Of a stretch of DNA of 64,000 nt, positions 1 to 11,334 are shown piece after piece; the stretch's first letter is position 1, and each line of letters opens with the position of its first letter. The position numbers and the translations under genes are program-made. Under the pieces are notes generated by a model. It ran no database searches. It saw only the letters and a list, made by a program, of their open reading frames with translations, and was not told the DNA's origin. Origin of the DNA: Lysinibacillus sp. FSL K6-0232 (GTDB lineage Bacteria; Bacillota; Bacilli; Bacillales_A; Planococcaceae); assembly GCF_038008325.1 (NCBI RefSeq), contig NZ_JBBOYW010000001.1:2098001-2162000 (forward strand). The letters are read 5' to 3'.

Positions 1-2335
<2,335 letters not shown>

Positions 2336-2628
2336 GCACTAGCGACAAGTCGTTGTTATTTTACTTTGTATATAGTAAACATCTGCAACACTTGCTTAAA
2401 ATTGGGATTTCAACAACACAGCTAGCTACTTATCGTCCGTATCATTTGACGAACCCTTTCATATTTAGTTGCAAACATTTGAACGGACAAACTAGCGTCA
2501 GACTTCTATTCTATCAAAGGAATGATCGATTGACAAAATGACCATTATCCCTATATTTACCCAATTACTCTCTAGTAGTTGGATTATCTATTGAATTCAA
2601 GGCTTGCTACGAATTCTCCTTCCGAACA

Positions 2629-2657
2629 TTGTAGATTCGCAAGAAAAAGTGTAAAAT
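2629..2657 (+). promoter_or_regulatory. candidate sigma-A promoter of plsY
   Basis: TTGTAG (2629-2634), a 17-bp spacer and TAAAAT (2652-2657) lie about 50 bp before plsY. The rest of the parE-plsY gap (2336-2628) shows nothing convincing. Confidence 0.45.
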
Positions 2658-2705
2658 ACTTGTGACAAACTATTCGTTATCAAGTGAAGGAAAGGAATCC
2701 ACCTT

Positions 2706-3308
2706 ATGATCAATGGACTTATTATTTTATGCGCTTATCTAATCGGCTCTATACCTTCTGGATTATGGATAGGCAAACTTTTTTATCATACAGATATTCG
2801 TGAGCATGGCAGTGGGAACCTAGGTGCAACCAATACCTTTCGCATCTTAGGGAAAAAGGCAGGCATTGTTGTAACAATCATGGATGTTTTAAAGGGGACA
2901 GCTGCTGTTTTATTAGTGGCATTGCCTTTTTTTGCAGATAGCTCCATCCATCCATTAATGCTTGGCTTGGTTGCGGTAATTGGTCATATGTTCCCTATCT
3001 TTGCCAATTTCCGTGGCGGCAAAGCAGTGGCAACATCAGCAGGGGTATTGCTTGGTTACTCATGGCCGCTCTTCGTTCTGCTCTTTATTACATTTATTGT
3101 GACATTAAAAATCACAAAAATCGTTAGCTTAACATCTATGATAGCCGCATTAGTAGCACTTATTTATGCAATCGTTTATTATTTTGTTACAGGCGATTAT
3201 GCATTAGGTATCCTAGTAGCCTTTTTATTTACCTTTATTATTTACCGTCACCGTGCTAATATTGCCCGTATTAAAAATGGCACGGAGCCAAAGGTCAAAT
3301 GGCTTTAG
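2706..3308 (+). CDS. plsY: acyl-phosphate:glycerol-3-phosphate acyltransferase PlsY
   Basis: Integral membrane enzyme that transfers the acyl group of acyl-phosphate to glycerol-3-phosphate, the first step of phospholipid synthesis in Gram-positives. The three family motifs are visible: an N-terminal GSIPSG, then [12 protein letters not shown] near residue 40, and [12 protein letters not shown] near residue 100. About five hydrophobic segments span the 200 residues, the usual length. A GAAGGAAAGGA ribosome site precedes the ATG. It is followed 22 nt later by the HesB-like gene, matching the Bacillus yneS-yneR arrangement. Confidence 0.95.
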   Translation: MINGLIILCAYLIGSIPSGLWIGKLFYHTDIREHGSGNLGATNTFRILGKKAGIVVTIMDVLKGTAAVLLVALPFFADSSIHPLMLGLVAVIGHMFPIFANFRGGKAVATSAGVLLGYSWPLFVLLFITFIVTLKITKIVSLTSMIAALVALIYAIVYYFVTGDYALGILVAFLFTFIIYRHRANIARIKNGTEPKVKWL

Positions 3309-3330
3309 GAAAAGAGAGGAGCATATACGT

Positions 3331-3621
3331 ATGAACATTGCATTAACAGATCAGGCATTACAATGGTTTAAACAGGAGATGGAAGTGGAGCCTGGCGATA
3401 CGATTCGCTTTTATGCTCGCTATGGTGGCTCTAGCCCATTTCATGAAGGCTTTTCACTTGGGATGACACGTGAAGAACCGATTGCCATTGGTGTGCAAAC
3501 CGTGGTTGATGATGTAACCTATTACATCGAAGAAAAAGATTTATGGTTCTTTAACGAGCATAGTTTATATGTAGATGTTGATACAAGTAACGATGAATTA
3601 CAATACGACTATCGTACATAA
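3331..3621 (+). CDS. HesB/YneR-like small protein
   Basis: A 96-residue protein of the HesB/IscA-like fold family, YneR type. The sequence starts MNIALTDQALQWF and ends with YDYRT. It contains no cysteine at all, so it cannot bind an iron-sulfur cluster like IscA; the cellular role of this branch is unknown. The frame is open further upstream (from 3253, overlapping plsY). However, AGAGAGGAG lies just before the ATG at 3331 and the family starts there. A hairpin terminator follows directly, so plsY and this gene form one short operon. Confidence 0.85.
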   Translation: MNIALTDQALQWFKQEMEVEPGDTIRFYARYGGSSPFHEGFSLGMTREEPIAIGVQTVVDDVTYYIEEKDLWFFNEHSLYVDVDTSNDELQYDYRT

Positions 3622-3653
3622 GCAGTATATCGCTAAGATATATTGCTTTTTTT
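3620..3653 (+). terminator. rho-independent terminator after the HesB-like gene
   Basis: AAGCAGTATATC / GATATATTGCTT stem (one G-T pair) with a GCTAA loop, followed by a run of T. Confidence 0.85.
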
Positions 3654-3731
3654 AATGTCTACTATCGTTTATCTCCCGCTAAAATTGTCTATTCTATAAA
3701 TAATGACTGTCCTAGTTGAGGAGGAACACGC

Positions 3732-5258
3732 ATGACGATCTCTCACAATACCGATACCTCCCCATTATATACATCACTATCTAAAAATCTGCAAACAATT
3801 AAGCATGCACTCGGTCATAGTAATGACCTTATGATACGTGAAATAATCATTGATAGCGTAGATCACTACACCCTTGCTGTTATTTCGATTGATGGCTTAG
3901 CTGATAAAATGATGATTGCAGATGATACTATTGATAAATTAACAGCCCATATCGAAGAAGAACAGCAGATTGATATAGCCACAATTCAGCAATACATTGG
4001 GAATGCCTATTTAACAGTTGGTGATATTGCAAATATCGAGCATTTTACAACATTGTATCGAGCGATTTTCAATGGTGAAACTGTCATTCTTTTGGACGGC
4101 TTTGCAGCAGGCATTGCTACCAACACGAAAAATGTGAAAGATCGCGCTGTTACAGAGCCATCCACCGAATCTGTTATTCGCGGACCAAAAGAAGCCTTTA
4201 CAGAAACATTACGGACCAATACAGCATTAATTCGCCGAAAAATTAAAAGCCCTAACCTTTGGATAAAATCTCGTGTTATTGGTGATGTGACACAAACCAA
4301 TATAGCTATCATGTATATCAATGGCATTGCTAATGACAAAATTGTCGCTGAAGTATTAGCACGTTTAGACCGTATTCAGACAGATAGCATTTTAGAGAGC
4401 GGCTATATTGAGGATTATATACAAGATGAGAAAAAATCGATTTTTCCTACTGTCTACAACTCTGAGCGTCCCGACGTTATTGCAGCTGAACTGCTTGAAG
4501 GCAAAGTAGCGATATTGGTCGATGGTACACCCTTTGTATTAGTTGTACCTGCATTATTCACATCCTTTCTACAATCAGCAGAGGATTACTATCAGCACTG
4601 GTTTATTAGCACGCTCATTCGTATATTACGATTTTTTGGTATTAGCTTAGCCTTAGTTGCCCCTTCACTTTATGTAGCTATTACAACCTTTCACCAAGAA
4701 ATGCTGCCAACACCCATGCTGATTAGTATCGCCTCCCAACGAGAGGGTGTGCCCTTTCCAGCCGTCGTGGAAGCATTAATTATGGAGGTTGCCTTTGAAA
4801 TATTACGTGAGGCAGGACTTCGTATGCCAAGGACCATTGGACCTGCTGTATCCATTGTTGGTACGCTTGTTATTGGGCAGGCAGCGGTTGATGCAGGCGT
4901 TGTATCAGCAGTAATGGTGATTATTGTAGCCTTAACAGCCATTTGTAGCTTTTTATTTCCAGCATATGGCTTATCGAATACCATTCGTGTGCTACGCTTC
5001 CCTTTAATGATTGTGGCAGCCATGTTTGGCTTATTCGGTGTTATGTTTGGCATTATGCTGATCATTCTTCATTTATGTAGCATTCGTACATTTGGCGTGC
5101 CTTATTTAAGCCCATTTGCACCGTTTATCACAAAGGATCAAAAAGATGCATTTCTATTGTTCCCACGCAGTCGATTGCTGACACGACCTCGCTTGATTAA
5201 TCAAAAAAACATCGTTAGAGGACGTTCCTATATCACTCGTAAAGGACGAAAGGAATAA
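3732..5258 (+). CDS. spore germination receptor A subunit (GerA family, YfkQ-like)
   Basis: A 508-residue GerAA/GerKA-family protein of the inner spore membrane receptor complex that senses germinants. The N-terminal ~270 residues are the soluble domain. The C-terminal half holds several membrane segments, including the conserved ASQREGVPFP and PRTIGPAVSIVG stretches typical of GerA subunits. GAGGAGG sits just before the ATG. The order A, C, small, B of this operon matches Bacillus subtilis yfkQRST rather than the classic A-B-C order, so it is named after that group. The ligand cannot be inferred. Confidence 0.92.
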   Translation: MTISHNTDTSPLYTSLSKNLQTIKHALGHSNDLMIREIIIDSVDHYTLAVISIDGLADKMMIADDTIDKLTAHIEEEQQIDIATIQQYIGNAYLTVGDIANIEHFTTLYRAIFNGETVILLDGFAAGIATNTKNVKDRAVTEPSTESVIRGPKEAFTETLRTNTALIRRKIKSPNLWIKSRVIGDVTQTNIAIMYINGIANDKIVAEVLARLDRIQTDSILESGYIEDYIQDEKKSIFPTVYNSERPDVIAAELLEGKVAILVDGTPFVLVVPALFTSFLQSAEDYYQHWFISTLIRILRFFGISLALVAPSLYVAITTFHQEMLPTPMLISIASQREGVPFPAVVEALIMEVAFEILREAGLRMPRTIGPAVSIVGTLVIGQAAVDAGVVSAVMVIIVALTAICSFLFPAYGLSNTIRVLRFPLMIVAAMFGLFGVMFGIMLIILHLCSIRTFGVPYLSPFAPFITKDQKDAFLLFPRSRLLTRPRLINQKNIVRGRSYITRKGRKE

Positions 5259-5261
5259 GTA

Positions 5262-6449
5262 ATGACAAAAATAAAAAAAATTGGCTTACTATGCATCCTG
5301 ACCTTGCTATTAGGTGGATGCTGGAGTAAACATGAATTAAATGAATTAGCGATTGCTATAGCACTTGGTATTGATAAGGTCGGAGATGACTATGAAATCA
5401 CCGTGCAAATTGTTGACCCTAGTGAAATTTCCGTGCGTCAAGTTTCTGCGCAACGCTCCCCTGTCGTTACATACCATACAAAGGGAAAAAGCATCTTTGA
5501 GGCATTGCGAAAAATGACAACACTTGCAGCAAGAAAGCCCTATTTTTCGCACCTGCAAGTCGTTGTGCTAGGAGAAGACCTTGCCAAAGAGGGCATTCAG
5601 GAACCGCTCGATTTTATTGCGCGCGATCATGAGTTTCGCAATGATTTCAATGTGATTATGTCTTATGAGGCGACAGCAAAGGAAGTATTAAATGTCCTGA
5701 CCCCCATTGAAAAAGTACCTGCTAATAAAATTGTCAATTCTCTTCGAACCTCTGAACATGCCTGGGGCTCAATCATGACAATTACTATTGATGAATTAGT
5801 CAATACCCTGAATAACAAAGAGAAGGGCACTGTTTTGGCAGCTATTGAAATTCAAGGTGATAAGAAGCTAGGCATGGACCAAACAAATGTACAACGAATC
5901 CAAACACCCGTATTATTGCGTTATGCAGGCTTAGCCGTTTTAGAGGAGGGGCGATTTGTAGGCTTGCTGTCAGAGGAAGAAAGCCGAAGCATTGGCTTTT
6001 TAAAAGATAGCATTCATAGCACGGCTGAAATCATTGCCTGCCCTGAACAGGGATCATTATCAACAGAAATTATACAATCTGACACGAAGGTAAAGGGATC
6101 TTTTGAGCGGGGACAGCCTAAAATAGCTGTGCAAATTCATATTATTCAAAATGTGGCAGAGGTGAAATGTACCATCAATCTTACAGAAGATACAACCATT
6201 CAGACCATTAATCAAATAACCGCACAAGATATTCAACAACAAATTGAGCAAGCATTAGCAACTATTCAACAATACTATCAGGTCGATATTGTAGGATTTA
6301 GCAATGTTCTACACCGAGCTGATGCAAAGCAATGGAAAAAAATCAAATCCGATTGGGCTACTATTTTCCCAACATTGCAGGTTGATGTAAAGGTCGATGT
6401 GCAAACCCAAGGATCGGGCACTATCCAAAATTCAATAACCAACAAGTGA
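5262..6449 (+). CDS. spore germination lipoprotein, Ger(x)C family (YfkR-like)
   Basis: A 395-residue GerAC-family lipoprotein. A signal peptide with lipobox LLGGC (Cys near residue 20) predicts membrane anchoring. The body carries the family's ALGIDK start and C-terminal domain. It begins 3 nt after the A-subunit stop with AAGGA just upstream, so it is translationally coupled. It is thought to be essential for receptor function with its A and B subunits (family knowledge). Confidence 0.92.
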   Translation: MTKIKKIGLLCILTLLLGGCWSKHELNELAIAIALGIDKVGDDYEITVQIVDPSEISVRQVSAQRSPVVTYHTKGKSIFEALRKMTTLAARKPYFSHLQVVVLGEDLAKEGIQEPLDFIARDHEFRNDFNVIMSYEATAKEVLNVLTPIEKVPANKIVNSLRTSEHAWGSIMTITIDELVNTLNNKEKGTVLAAIEIQGDKKLGMDQTNVQRIQTPVLLRYAGLAVLEEGRFVGLLSEEESRSIGFLKDSIHSTAEIIACPEQGSLSTEIIQSDTKVKGSFERGQPKIAVQIHIIQNVAEVKCTINLTEDTTIQTINQITAQDIQQQIEQALATIQQYYQVDIVGFSNVLHRADAKQWKKIKSDWATIFPTLQVDVKVDVQTQGSGTIQNSITNK

Positions 6450-6464
6450 AAGGAGACAGGATAG

Positions 6465-6698
6465 ATGATTTTGGCAAGCGTCGTTTTAATAATTTCTATC
6501 ATAATTGCCTGCCAATGGATACCCAAGCTAAAGCAGCAGCAAGCACTAAACACCATGATCGTATTTTCCCTTCTTTTACTCATTGGCACTGTTTTAAATA
6601 TGGGTATTTTCCTAAAAATCAAAATACCTAGCCCATTCGACGGTATTACTTTTATCCTTTCACCCCTTAAAGAATATATTGTTTCATTCACCAAATAA
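6465..6698 (+). CDS. small membrane protein of the germination operon (YfkS-like)
   Basis: A 77-residue protein with two hydrophobic segments (residues ~1-17 and ~31-50) separated by a short polar loop. AAAGGAG precedes the ATG, and the gene lies between the C and B subunits with 15- and 20-nt gaps. Its position matches yfkS, the small gene of the B. subtilis yfkQRST operon. It may be a receptor D-type subunit (small two-helix proteins known to modulate Ger receptors), which is inference from size and topology. Confidence 0.8.
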   Translation: MILASVVLIISIIIACQWIPKLKQQQALNTMIVFSLLLLIGTVLNMGIFLKIKIPSPFDGITFILSPLKEYIVSFTK

Positions 6699-6718
6699 AT
6701 AGTTGGAGGCATCATAAG

Positions 6719-7828
6719 ATGGAAAAAGAAATCATTAGCACAAGACAATTTACCATTATTACCATACTCTACTCCATCGGGACAGCTATTTTAATTATAC
6801 CTGGTAGCATTGCTAATGCTGCCAAGCAGGATGCATGGATTGCTGCGATTATTGGTGTCATAATCAGTTTACTAAATGTAAAATTATTTATGACATTAGC
6901 CAAGCAAACACCTACACTAACGTTTGTTGAGGCAAATAAGAAAATTTTAGGACGCTTTTTTGGCACAATGACAGCGCTATGCTTTGTCATCGTGACCATT
7001 CTTTCAGCAGGCGAATTATTATATTTTATTGGGATTTTTATGCAAACGGAAATCATGCCCGAAACACCTATGATGGCTTTTGCCCTGCTGTTTAGCATTA
7101 TTATTATGTATGCAGCTTACTTAGGTATTGAAACATTTGTACGTTCGGCAGAAATTCTCTTTCCACTGTTTCTCTTTATTTTTATTTTTTTCGTGATTTG
7201 TATTACACCACAGATTACATTGGACAATATACAGCCCGTGCTGGAGGCGTCGAAGACATCCATGCTGTATAGTATTATGCGCTTTTTAAGTATCTTTTCC
7301 TTTCCATCAGTGCTGCTATTGATGCTCTATCCCCTGACAGTCAATGTCCAACATTCTGTGCAGAAGGGCTTTTATATTGGTACAATAATTGGTGGCATTG
7401 TATTAACAACAATGGTTACACTGTCCATACTTGTCTTAGGGCCAGATAGTACAACCGCTCGAACCTTCCCTAGCTATGCACTTGCCCAAAGAATATCCAT
7501 TGGTTATTTTTTAGAACGTATTGAGGTATTGATAGCTGTTATGTGGATTATCTCCCTTTATATTCGCTCATTTATGTACTTCTATACAAGTGTTGTCGGG
7601 CTTGCGCAAGTGTTGAACATTAAGGATCATCGACCACTCATTTTGCCAATGGGCCTGATAGTCATTGGTCTATCGCAAATTCTTCATCCAAGTATTGTTC
7701 ATTCCAATAACTACAATAATGAAATTTGGCCCATTTTATCATTTATTGTAATGATTTTACTACCTATTATAATGCTTATTGTCGCTGTCATACGCAAGTC
7801 GAAGTTACAAAAAAAAGAAGAAGTCTAA
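6719..7828 (+). CDS. spore germination receptor B subunit (GerB family, YfkT-like)
   Basis: A 369-residue, about ten-helix GerAB/GerKB protein of the APC-like transporter fold, the probable germinant-binding subunit. It opens with ISTRQFTIITILYSIG, the usual GerB start, and has a conserved PSVLLLMLYP segment in the middle. GGAGG lies 10 nt before the ATG. It is the last gene of the operon; its stop codon lies inside the stem of the following terminator. Confidence 0.92.
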   Translation: MEKEIISTRQFTIITILYSIGTAILIIPGSIANAAKQDAWIAAIIGVIISLLNVKLFMTLAKQTPTLTFVEANKKILGRFFGTMTALCFVIVTILSAGELLYFIGIFMQTEIMPETPMMAFALLFSIIIMYAAYLGIETFVRSAEILFPLFLFIFIFFVICITPQITLDNIQPVLEASKTSMLYSIMRFLSIFSFPSVLLLMLYPLTVNVQHSVQKGFYIGTIIGGIVLTTMVTLSILVLGPDSTTARTFPSYALAQRISIGYFLERIEVLIAVMWIISLYIRSFMYFYTSVVGLAQVLNIKDHRPLILPMGLIVIGLSQILHPSIVHSNNYNNEIWPILSFIVMILLPIIMLIVAVIRKSKLQKKEEV

Positions 7829-7854
7829 TTTCTGCGTGGAAATTAGACTTTTTA
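7821..7854. terminator. bidirectional terminator between the germination operon and metA
   Basis: A perfect 12-bp stem, AAGTCTAATTTC / GAAATTAGACTT, with a TGCGTG loop. T runs follow on both strands, so it can serve both convergent units. The gerB-type stop codon is inside the stem. Confidence 0.85.
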
Positions 7855-7860
7855 AATGGC

Positions 7861-8796
7861 TTAAATATGGAATTCAATTTCATCCACAAAGTCCCATTCG
7901 TACGGTGTTTCTTGGTAAACATAGTAGTTCAGCCAGTTTGAAAACAATAAATGCGTATGAGCACGCCATGTATTAATCGGTGCTTGTGCTGGGTCATCAT
8001 TTGGGAAATAGTTGACAGGCACTGCCGTATCAAGCCCCTTCGCTATATCGCGATGATATTCATCCGCCAATGTTGTCGCATCGTACTCTAAATGACCTGT
8101 AATCATAATATTTTTATTATCCTTCGATTGGACGATAAAGACACCTGCCTCCTCCGAATAGGATAACAAGCGTAAATCAGGATGATTGCGTACCTCGTCA
8201 ATGGATACAGAAGTATGGCGTGAATGCGGTGCTGTAAATAAATCGCTAAAGCCACGCACTAAATCAACCGTTAAATCAGTAATAACATGGGAATAAACCC
8301 CCGAGCATTTAGCAGGAAGCTCAAATTTCCCAATACCATAATGATGATAGAGTGCCGCCTGTGCCCCCCAACAAATATGAAGAACAGATGTAACATTCGT
8401 TTTGGACCAATCCATAATGTCCTTTATTTCTTGCCAATAGTTTACATCCTCAAATTCCATTTTCTCGACTGGCGCTCCTGTAATAATCATGCCATCATAA
8501 CGGCGATGGCGAATTTGTGAGAACGTTGTGTAAAATAGCTGTAAATGTGATTTACTCACATTTTTCGATTTATGTGTAGCTGTATTTAAAAAGGTAATAT
8601 TAACCTGTAGCGGCGTATTCCCTAGTAAACGTAATAATTGTAGCTCTGTTTTTTCCTTTTCAGGCATTAAATTTAAAATTAATATACTTAACGGACGAAT
8701 TTGCTGTGTTCGTGCGCGGTCCTCTTCCATCACGAAGATTTTTTCCTCACGTAAATGTTCTCCAGCTGGTAAGTTTTTCGGAATATTAATTGGCAT
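7861..8796 (-). CDS. metA: homoserine O-acetyltransferase (MetA)
   Basis: Activates homoserine to its O-acyl ester in methionine biosynthesis. The 311-residue protein has the MetA start [11 protein letters not shown], the catalytic cysteine in [14 protein letters not shown] near residue 142, and the catalytic histidine and acid in GHLEYD. In Bacillus-type MetA the acyl donor is acetyl-CoA although the fold matches succinyltransferases (family knowledge). Transcription is controlled by a SAM riboswitch in the leader, which fits its pathway role. Confidence 0.95.
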   Translation of the reverse strand: MPINIPKNLPAGEHLREEKIFVMEEDRARTQQIRPLSILILNLMPEKEKTELQLLRLLGNTPLQVNITFLNTATHKSKNVSKSHLQLFYTTFSQIRHRRYDGMIITGAPVEKMEFEDVNYWQEIKDIMDWSKTNVTSVLHICWGAQAALYHHYGIGKFELPAKCSGVYSHVITDLTVDLVRGFSDLFTAPHSRHTSVSIDEVRNHPDLRLLSYSEEAGVFIVQSKDNKNIMITGHLEYDATTLADEYHRDIAKGLDTAVPVNYFPNDDPAQAPINTWRAHTHLLFSNWLNYYVYQETPYEWDFVDEIEFHI

Positions 8797-8840
8797 CTTG
8801 CATTCCCCTCTCTCTTTTCAGTAAAGCCTGCTTCAAATTA

Positions 8841-8886
8841 AAAAATCCCCCTCATTCCATACGAGATAGAATGAGAAGGATTTTTT
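8841..8886 (-). terminator. expression-platform terminator of the metA SAM riboswitch
   Basis: On the minus strand, AAAAATCCTTCTCATTC pairs with GAATGAGGGGGATTTTT (a few wobbles) and ends in a T run. It lies between the aptamer and the metA start, as expected for premature termination at high SAM. Confidence 0.85.
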
Positions 8887-8895
8887 CACGTCCAC

Positions 8896-9003
8896 TCTTA
8901 TCTCTCAAAGGAGTACCTTTGCTGGAATTAGCACCTTTCTAACAAATTGTTAGAGGTTGCTGAAGCGTCATCGGGCCAAATCCCTCAGCTTCTCTTGATA
9001 AGA
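8896..9003 (-). promoter_or_regulatory. SAM-I (S-box) riboswitch aptamer
   Basis: Reading the minus strand, P1 is CTTATC (9002-8997) with GATAAG (8902-8897). The S-box core is intact: AGAGAAGCTGAGGGA, TGGCCCGATGACGC, CAGCAACC, AAGGTGCTAATTCC and GAGAGAT. It lies directly upstream of a terminator and metA, so it should repress metA when S-adenosylmethionine is abundant. Confidence 0.95.
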
Positions 9004-9021
9004 TTTATTTAACTATATCGA

Positions 9022-9050
9022 ATTGTAGCATGAACTAGTAGGAATAGCAA
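9022..9050 (-). promoter_or_regulatory. promoter of the metA leader
   Basis: On the minus strand TTGCTA (9050-9045), a 17-bp spacer and TACAAT (9027-9022) preceded by TGC (extended -10) lie about 20 bp before the aptamer. Confidence 0.65.
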
Positions 9051-9197
9051 TAATTCATAGAATATTTTGTGATTCATTTGTATGTTCCCTATTTTATTGC
9101 CCCATACTAGGCTGTGTATATCACTTTTTCTAGATGAAATTTTATGGTAAGCATACCGTAATTATGTTATCATATAGCTTTAGGGATAGAGAGGAAC

Positions 9198-9578
9198 GTG
9201 AAAAACTTGATTAAAATTGAATTTCCAAAACCAGATGTAGTCATTCGTCAGCGTGAGCAAGATGTAAAGCCTGGTGATGTGCCGATTACACCTTACCATG
9301 GATTTATTGACTTCCATAAAATCACACGCGAAAAAGGCGGCATTTTCTTATTTTATAATGAAAAAAATGAGCTATTATTTGTCGGGAAAGCTCGCAAAAT
9401 TCGCCAACGTATTAAAAAGCACTTTGAAGACAATGTATCGCCAATGAAAAATCATCGTGATGAAATTTTTAAAATTGAAGTATATGAAATAGAAGACCCA
9501 ATGGAACGTGAAATTTACGAAACATATGCCATCAATGTCTTCCGCTCCAAATACAATGTAGACAAAGTATTTTACTAA
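9198..9578 (+). CDS. GIY-YIG-domain protein (excision-repair-nuclease-like)
   Basis: A 126-residue protein with a GIY-YIG nuclease fold around residues 50-115. The first motif reads GGIFLFYN and the second LLFVGKARKIRQRI, so the tyrosines are replaced (GIF, FVG). The conserved Arg and a later Glu (MEREIYE) remain. Similar Bacillaceae proteins are annotated as nucleotide excision repair endonucleases; real substrates are unknown. GTG at 9198 follows AGAGAGG by only 3 nt, and a TTG at 9208 is an alternative start. It is monocistronic with its own terminator. Confidence 0.75.
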   Translation: MKNLIKIEFPKPDVVIRQREQDVKPGDVPITPYHGFIDFHKITREKGGIFLFYNEKNELLFVGKARKIRQRIKKHFEDNVSPMKNHRDEIFKIEVYEIEDPMEREIYETYAINVFRSKYNVDKVFY

Positions 9579-9584
9579 GAAAAG

Positions 9585-9620
9585 GTGAAATCTCTTGCAA
9601 TAAGGGATTTCACTTTTTTT
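9585..9620. terminator. terminator after the GIY-YIG gene (probably bidirectional)
   Basis: The stem is GTGAAATCTCTT / AAGGGATTTCAC (one G-T pair), followed by eight T. The complementary A run on the other side could serve the convergent TrmB-like gene. Confidence 0.85.
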
Positions 9621-9641
9621 CTTGGCTTATATGCTAGAGCT

Positions 9642-10424
9642 TTAGTTGAGGAAAAAGGCTTGTCGCTCTTTAGTAATCCATTCCTCCAATGCTTGGTCAT
9701 CGCGCTTGATTAAGCGATTGACCAGCACATCATGCCAAATATAATCCTCCAGCAAATAAATATGCACAGGGTCCGTTGTAATAAAGGCAATTTCCTGATT
9801 GGATGGTACATGCCCATAAATCATTTGCTGTCCATCCACTGACATAATAAACCAATGCGGTGTAGATGTTTTTTTTGTATAGCGTGTCATGCGATGCTGA
9901 TCCAATGTAGCAATCGGGTTTTCCACATAGAAGGTAATGCCATGGATAGGCACACGCTGTGCTGCCTCTTGAATCGCTTCATCTAACGCCTCATACATAT
10001 CCTCCCACATTGATAATAGCACCTTCTGCTTAGCATTTTGGAGCAGCGATTGACAATAGTTGATAATCGCCTCCTTGCCCTTTAACATAACGACTTTATG
10101 CTCCGCTTCCTGCTCTTTTGCTTCTAGCCTAGCTAACTTTGTACCAATGGATGTAAAATTAGCCTGCCAACGCTGCTGCATTTGCTGTAAAAAAACTGCG
10201 ACAGGCAGTGCAGCATATATCGTTTGCTCGGCTGTTTCCTCCTTAAGCACAATCCCCTTGTCAACAAGGCTTGTTAAAATATCATAAATTCTAGCACGGG
10301 GTATTCCTGAATTTTTACTAACCTGATAGGCATTTACATGGCTATGCTGGACAAGGGCTGTATAAGCCTTTGCTTCATATTCGGTAAAGCCTAGCTCCTT
10401 TAATTGGACGATTAATTCCTCCAT
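9642..10424 (-). CDS. TrmB-family transcriptional regulator
   Basis: A 260-residue regulator. Residues ~1-75 are a winged-helix TrmB HTH (LGFTEYEAKAYTAL, then SGIPRARIYDILTSL), followed by a helical linker and a C-terminal effector-binding domain (VLLSMWEDMYEAL onwards). The ATG at 10424 is preferred because GGAGGG lies 5 nt upstream; the frame continues one codon to a TTG. It is divergent from a TauE/SafE-type exporter. A perfect inverted repeat overlaps that exporter's -10, so this protein probably represses it (inference). Confidence 0.85.
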   Translation of the reverse strand: MEELIVQLKELGFTEYEAKAYTALVQHSHVNAYQVSKNSGIPRARIYDILTSLVDKGIVLKEETAEQTIYAALPVAVFLQQMQQRWQANFTSIGTKLARLEAKEQEAEHKVVMLKGKEAIINYCQSLLQNAKQKVLLSMWEDMYEALDEAIQEAAQRVPIHGITFYVENPIATLDQHRMTRYTKKTSTPHWFIMSVDGQQMIYGHVPSNQEIAFITTDPVHIYLLEDYIWHDVLVNRLIKRDDQALEEWITKERQAFFLN

Positions 10425-10467
10425 CAAATCCCTCCATTGCCTTTATTATAAACGAAAAAATGAAGGG

Positions 10468-10496
10468 TTTACAGCATTCATCAAATTAGTTACTAT
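10468..10496 (+). promoter_or_regulatory. promoter of the TauE/SafE-family gene
   Basis: TTTACA (10468-10473), exactly 17 bp, TACTAT (10491-10496). The -10 lies inside the inverted repeat at 10483-10514. Confidence 0.65.
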
Positions 10497-10514
10497 TCTA
10501 GTAGTAACTAATTT
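10483..10514. promoter_or_regulatory. probable TrmB-type operator: perfect 13-bp inverted repeat
   Basis: AAATTAGTTACTA (10483-10495) and its exact complement TAGTAACTAATTT (10502-10514) are separated by TTCTAG. The site covers the -10 and start region of the exporter promoter, which suggests repression by the adjacent divergently encoded TrmB-like protein. Confidence 0.7.
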
Positions 10515-10528
10515 AGTGGGGTGTCAGC

Positions 10529-11296
10529 ATGTTTTTCGATATAGATATACATATTCTTCTTTTATTAATTGCCTTTGGTTTTTTAGCAGCCTTTATTGAT
10601 TCTGTTGTAGGTGGCGGTGGCTTAATTTCATTACCCGCTTTACTATTTGCTGGACTAAATCCAGCCGCTGCTGTTGCAACAAATAAGCTTGCAGGCTCGA
10701 TGGGTTCACTTACCTCCACTATTTCCTTTTATCGTTCTGGGCAGCTTGAGATTCGCCCTGTTCTTAAATATTTTCCGCTCGCCTTTATTGGCTCATTGTT
10801 CGGCGCGTGGACCGTGCATTTAATCAACCCAGCACTCTTAAAGCCATTAATGCTTGTCATGCTGGCAGCGGTGGCAGTTTACACAATCTTTAAAAAGGAT
10901 TGGGGCGCTGTGGCAGCCGTGAAAACTCTTTCGCGCACGCATTTACTGCTATTTATGGCTTTATTATTTAGCATTGGCTTTTATGATGGATTTCTTGGTC
11001 CTGGAACAGGCTCTTTTTTAATTTTTAGCTTTTTACTTGTAGGCTTTGATTTTTTAAAGGCTGCGGGCAATGCAAAGTTTTTAAATTTAGCAAGCAATGT
11101 AGCAGGTCTTTGTATGTTTGCCTACTTAGGGCAAATTCATTATGTCTATGGTCTTGTCATGGGGATTGCACAAATTGCGGGGGCTGTGGTTGGTTCACGC
11201 CTAGCGATTCAAAAAGGAAGCGGCTTTGTTCGTATACTATTTATTGTTGTTACAATAGCGCTACTTGCTAAAAATGCCTATGATTATCTAAAGTAA
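10529..11296 (+). CDS. TauE/SafE (TSUP) family membrane exporter
   Basis: A 255-residue membrane protein with about eight hydrophobic segments. The TSUP N-terminal signature FIDSVVGGGGLISLPAL is at residues ~20-37, and the second half has the matching GFYDGFLGPGTGSFL repeat. Family members export sulfite, sulfoacetate or other organic anions; the substrate here is unknown. GGGGTG precedes the ATG. The gene is monocistronic, divergent from the TrmB-like regulator, and ends at a terminator shared with panF. Confidence 0.88.
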   Translation: MFFDIDIHILLLLIAFGFLAAFIDSVVGGGGLISLPALLFAGLNPAAAVATNKLAGSMGSLTSTISFYRSGQLEIRPVLKYFPLAFIGSLFGAWTVHLINPALLKPLMLVMLAAVAVYTIFKKDWGAVAAVKTLSRTHLLLFMALLFSIGFYDGFLGPGTGSFLIFSFLLVGFDFLKAAGNAKFLNLASNVAGLCMFAYLGQIHYVYGLVMGIAQIAGAVVGSRLAIQKGSGFVRILFIVVTIALLAKNAYDYLK

Positions 11297-11301
11297 AAAA
11301 A

Positions 11302-11334
11302 CGCCGCAGAAGCTTATTCTACGGCATTTTTTTA
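11302..11334. terminator. bidirectional terminator between the TSUP gene and panF
   Basis: GCCGCAGAA / TTCTACGGC stem (one C-A mismatch) with A and T runs on either side. Confidence 0.75.

Noticed and set aside
2353..2541. 62-codon frame upstream of plsY
   Set aside because: No Shine-Dalgarno, low-complexity A/T-rich sequence, and it overlaps the promoter region.
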